This document shows positions 63,333 through 64,000 of a stretch of DNA of 64,000 nucleotides, piece after piece (the first letter of the stretch is position 1; each line of letters begins with the position of its first letter). The notes under the pieces were generated by a model. It saw nothing but the letters and a program-made list of their open reading frames with translations. It searched no databases and was not told where the DNA came from. This DNA is from Thiohalobacter thiocyanaticus. GTDB taxonomy: Bacteria > Pseudomonadota > Gammaproteobacteria > Thiohalobacterales > Thiohalobacteraceae. A program made the translations under genes and the position numbers. The DNA lies in NCBI RefSeq assembly GCF_002356355.1, contig NZ_AP018052.1, positions 2,294,001-2,358,000 on the forward strand, in the 5' to 3' direction.

Positions 63333-63755
63333 TCAGCTCTCACTTTTCTTCTGCTGTTTAGATTTCCGGACAGCACCTTGGTAGTGCGAAGCACTGGAAA
63401 CCGACAACACCAGATTCGCTACGGCGCTGAACGTGTCCGCAGGAAGCGCCTTGAGAGGAGCAAGAAGGTCCTCGGGCGAGACATTCGTGTCGCTTGCATT
63501 CTCTACCGGTTCGATAGGTTGCTCACCAGTGAGCAGCCAACCCACCCTGCATCCTAATCGCTGGGCCAGAGCAACGGCCTGCATGGCTGAAAGTTGGCGC
63601 CGTCCTGAGAGGTAGTGCCCCACCGCGCTGCGAGTAGCAACGTCCAGAGCAGACGCAATTTGATCATAGGTGAGGCCACGCCGGTCGAGCATCGTGCGGG
63701 CACGATCCGCCCACCCCTCAATATCGCGGTCCTCGCTCTTTTCGGAGAGTTCCAC
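63333..63755 (-). CDS. Phage-type Xre repressor
   Basis: 140 residues from a GTG with AGGAA upstream. The helix-turn-helix is TYDQIASALDVATRSAVGHYLSGRRQ (about 30-55). A C-terminal region (about 85-140) has no peptidase S24 motif (no Ser-Lys LexA-like pair seen), so SOS-type self-cleavage is unlikely. It is divergent from the gene at 63841 and should hold it off through the shared operator. Confidence 0.85.
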   Translation of the reverse strand: MELSEKSEDRDIEGWADRARTMLDRRGLTYDQIASALDVATRSAVGHYLSGRRQLSAMQAVALAQRLGCRVGWLLTGEQPIEPVENASDTNVSPEDLLAPLKALPADTFSAVANLVLSVSSASHYQGAVRKSKQQKKSES

Positions 63756-63767
63756 AGTGGATTCCTA

Positions 63768-63815
63768 TTGACACAGAAGTGTACATATTGTACACTATGC
63801 ATACATTAACGACAA
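63768..63815. promoter_or_regulatory. Divergent promoters with a shared 19-bp operator
   Basis: Rightward TTGACA (63768-63773)-N17-TACACT (63791-63796). Leftward TTGTCG (63815-63810)-N17-TACAAT (63792-63787). The perfect dyad AGTGTACA-TAT-TGTACACT (63778-63796) covers both -10 regions. This is a compact lysogeny-style switch for the Xre repressor. Confidence 0.75.
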
Positions 63816-63840
63816 CGGAGCAACATGAAAAGAGGTTAGT

Positions 63841-64000
63841 ATGACACACGTTATCAATGCAAATTTTGGTGGCCCTTTGCGGCCTCCTTCATGGCACGGA
63901 CTAAGCTTGGGACTGAGCGCGACGGCAGCGACCCCCGCTTTACATGCCATGGCGGACACTGCCGCGACGGTCGGTATCCCAGTAATTCAGGTTGCCCTAC
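63841..64000 (+). CDS. Unknown gene, 5' part (cut by right edge)
   Basis: ATG at 63841 with AAGAGG about 6 bases upstream and an open frame to the edge: MTHVINANFGGPLRPPSWHG, then LSLGLSATAATPALHAMADT. No family recognised. Position opposite a phage-type repressor suggests an early gene of a mobile element. Confidence 0.65.
   Translation, partial: MTHVINANFGGPLRPPSWHGLSLGLSATAATPALHAMADTAATVGIPVIQVAL

Overview
The window is a high-GC gammaproteobacterial chromosome segment. Purple-sulfur or sulfur-oxidising relatives (Chromatiales/Ectothiorhodospiraceae type) fit best, judging from the gyrA-mtnA-ubiG-phosphatase-YciK neighbourhood, the hopanoid genes hpnCDE, the yciV/yciO/trpS/scpAB/rluB cluster and a TauE-family exporter. 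The species is an inference. The left two thirds (about 1-42500) is core genome. The right third (about 42500-64000) is accessory, with lower and uneven GC, toxin-antitoxin genes, a broken gene, a defence island and part of what looks like an integrative element.

Core, left to right. On the minus strand lie hisC (cut by the edge), pheA, serA, serC and gyrA (amino-acid biosynthesis and DNA gyrase), then mtnA with an overlapping OmpR-type regulator. On the plus strand follow an OmpA-like protein, mscS, an MTA/SAH deaminase, ubiG, a Gph/MupP-type phosphatase, rmuC, hpnC-hpnD-hpnE (farnesyl-PP to squalene) and an SDR gene. Then come a tandem-thioredoxin protein, a diguanylate cyclase and a leftward operon PHP phosphatase-YciO-M50 protease-trpS-scpA-scpB-rluB-nth-like, divergent from yciB-yciI-bolA-ppiC. 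Next are a MinD-like ATPase with an unusual tail, thioredoxin, a CbiM-like protein, tatD and ycgL. The core ends with a TSUP exporter operon (exporter, small membrane protein, tandem UspA) facing a sigma54 two-component system, which is divergent from a 31-codon gene with its own sigma54-type promoter.

The core is packed with at least six families of short palindromic repeats between genes. Some are nested in one another. Three supply stop codons (mtaD, hpnC, diguanylate cyclase), one encodes the tail of the nth-like protein, and one encodes the N-terminus of HsdS.

Accessory part. An orphan VapB, a HigBA-like pair, a frameshifted DUF262 (GmrSD-type) remnant and a VapBC pair between two copies of a terminator plus 23-bp repeat lead into a secreted six-repeat protein with a VPLPA sorting tail and a NucS-like nuclease. 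The defence core is a leftward operon: Xre controller-hsdR-hsdM-hsdS-reverse transcriptase/nitrilase fusion (DRT type 1). Divergent from it is a DUF5131 protein with its TcmP partner. Then come a small unknown gene, a KfrA-like protein, an unknown conserved-looking gene and about 950 bases with no credible gene that fold into many GNRA-capped hairpins, a candidate large structured RNA. A phage-type repressor follows, whose divergent promoters share a 19-bp operator with a gene cut by the right edge.

The strongest leads for something new are the large RNA candidate (62281-63218), the DUF5131/TcmP pair, the reverse transcriptase inside a type I restriction operon, the sigma54-driven 31-residue gene, and the coding use of palindromic repeats.
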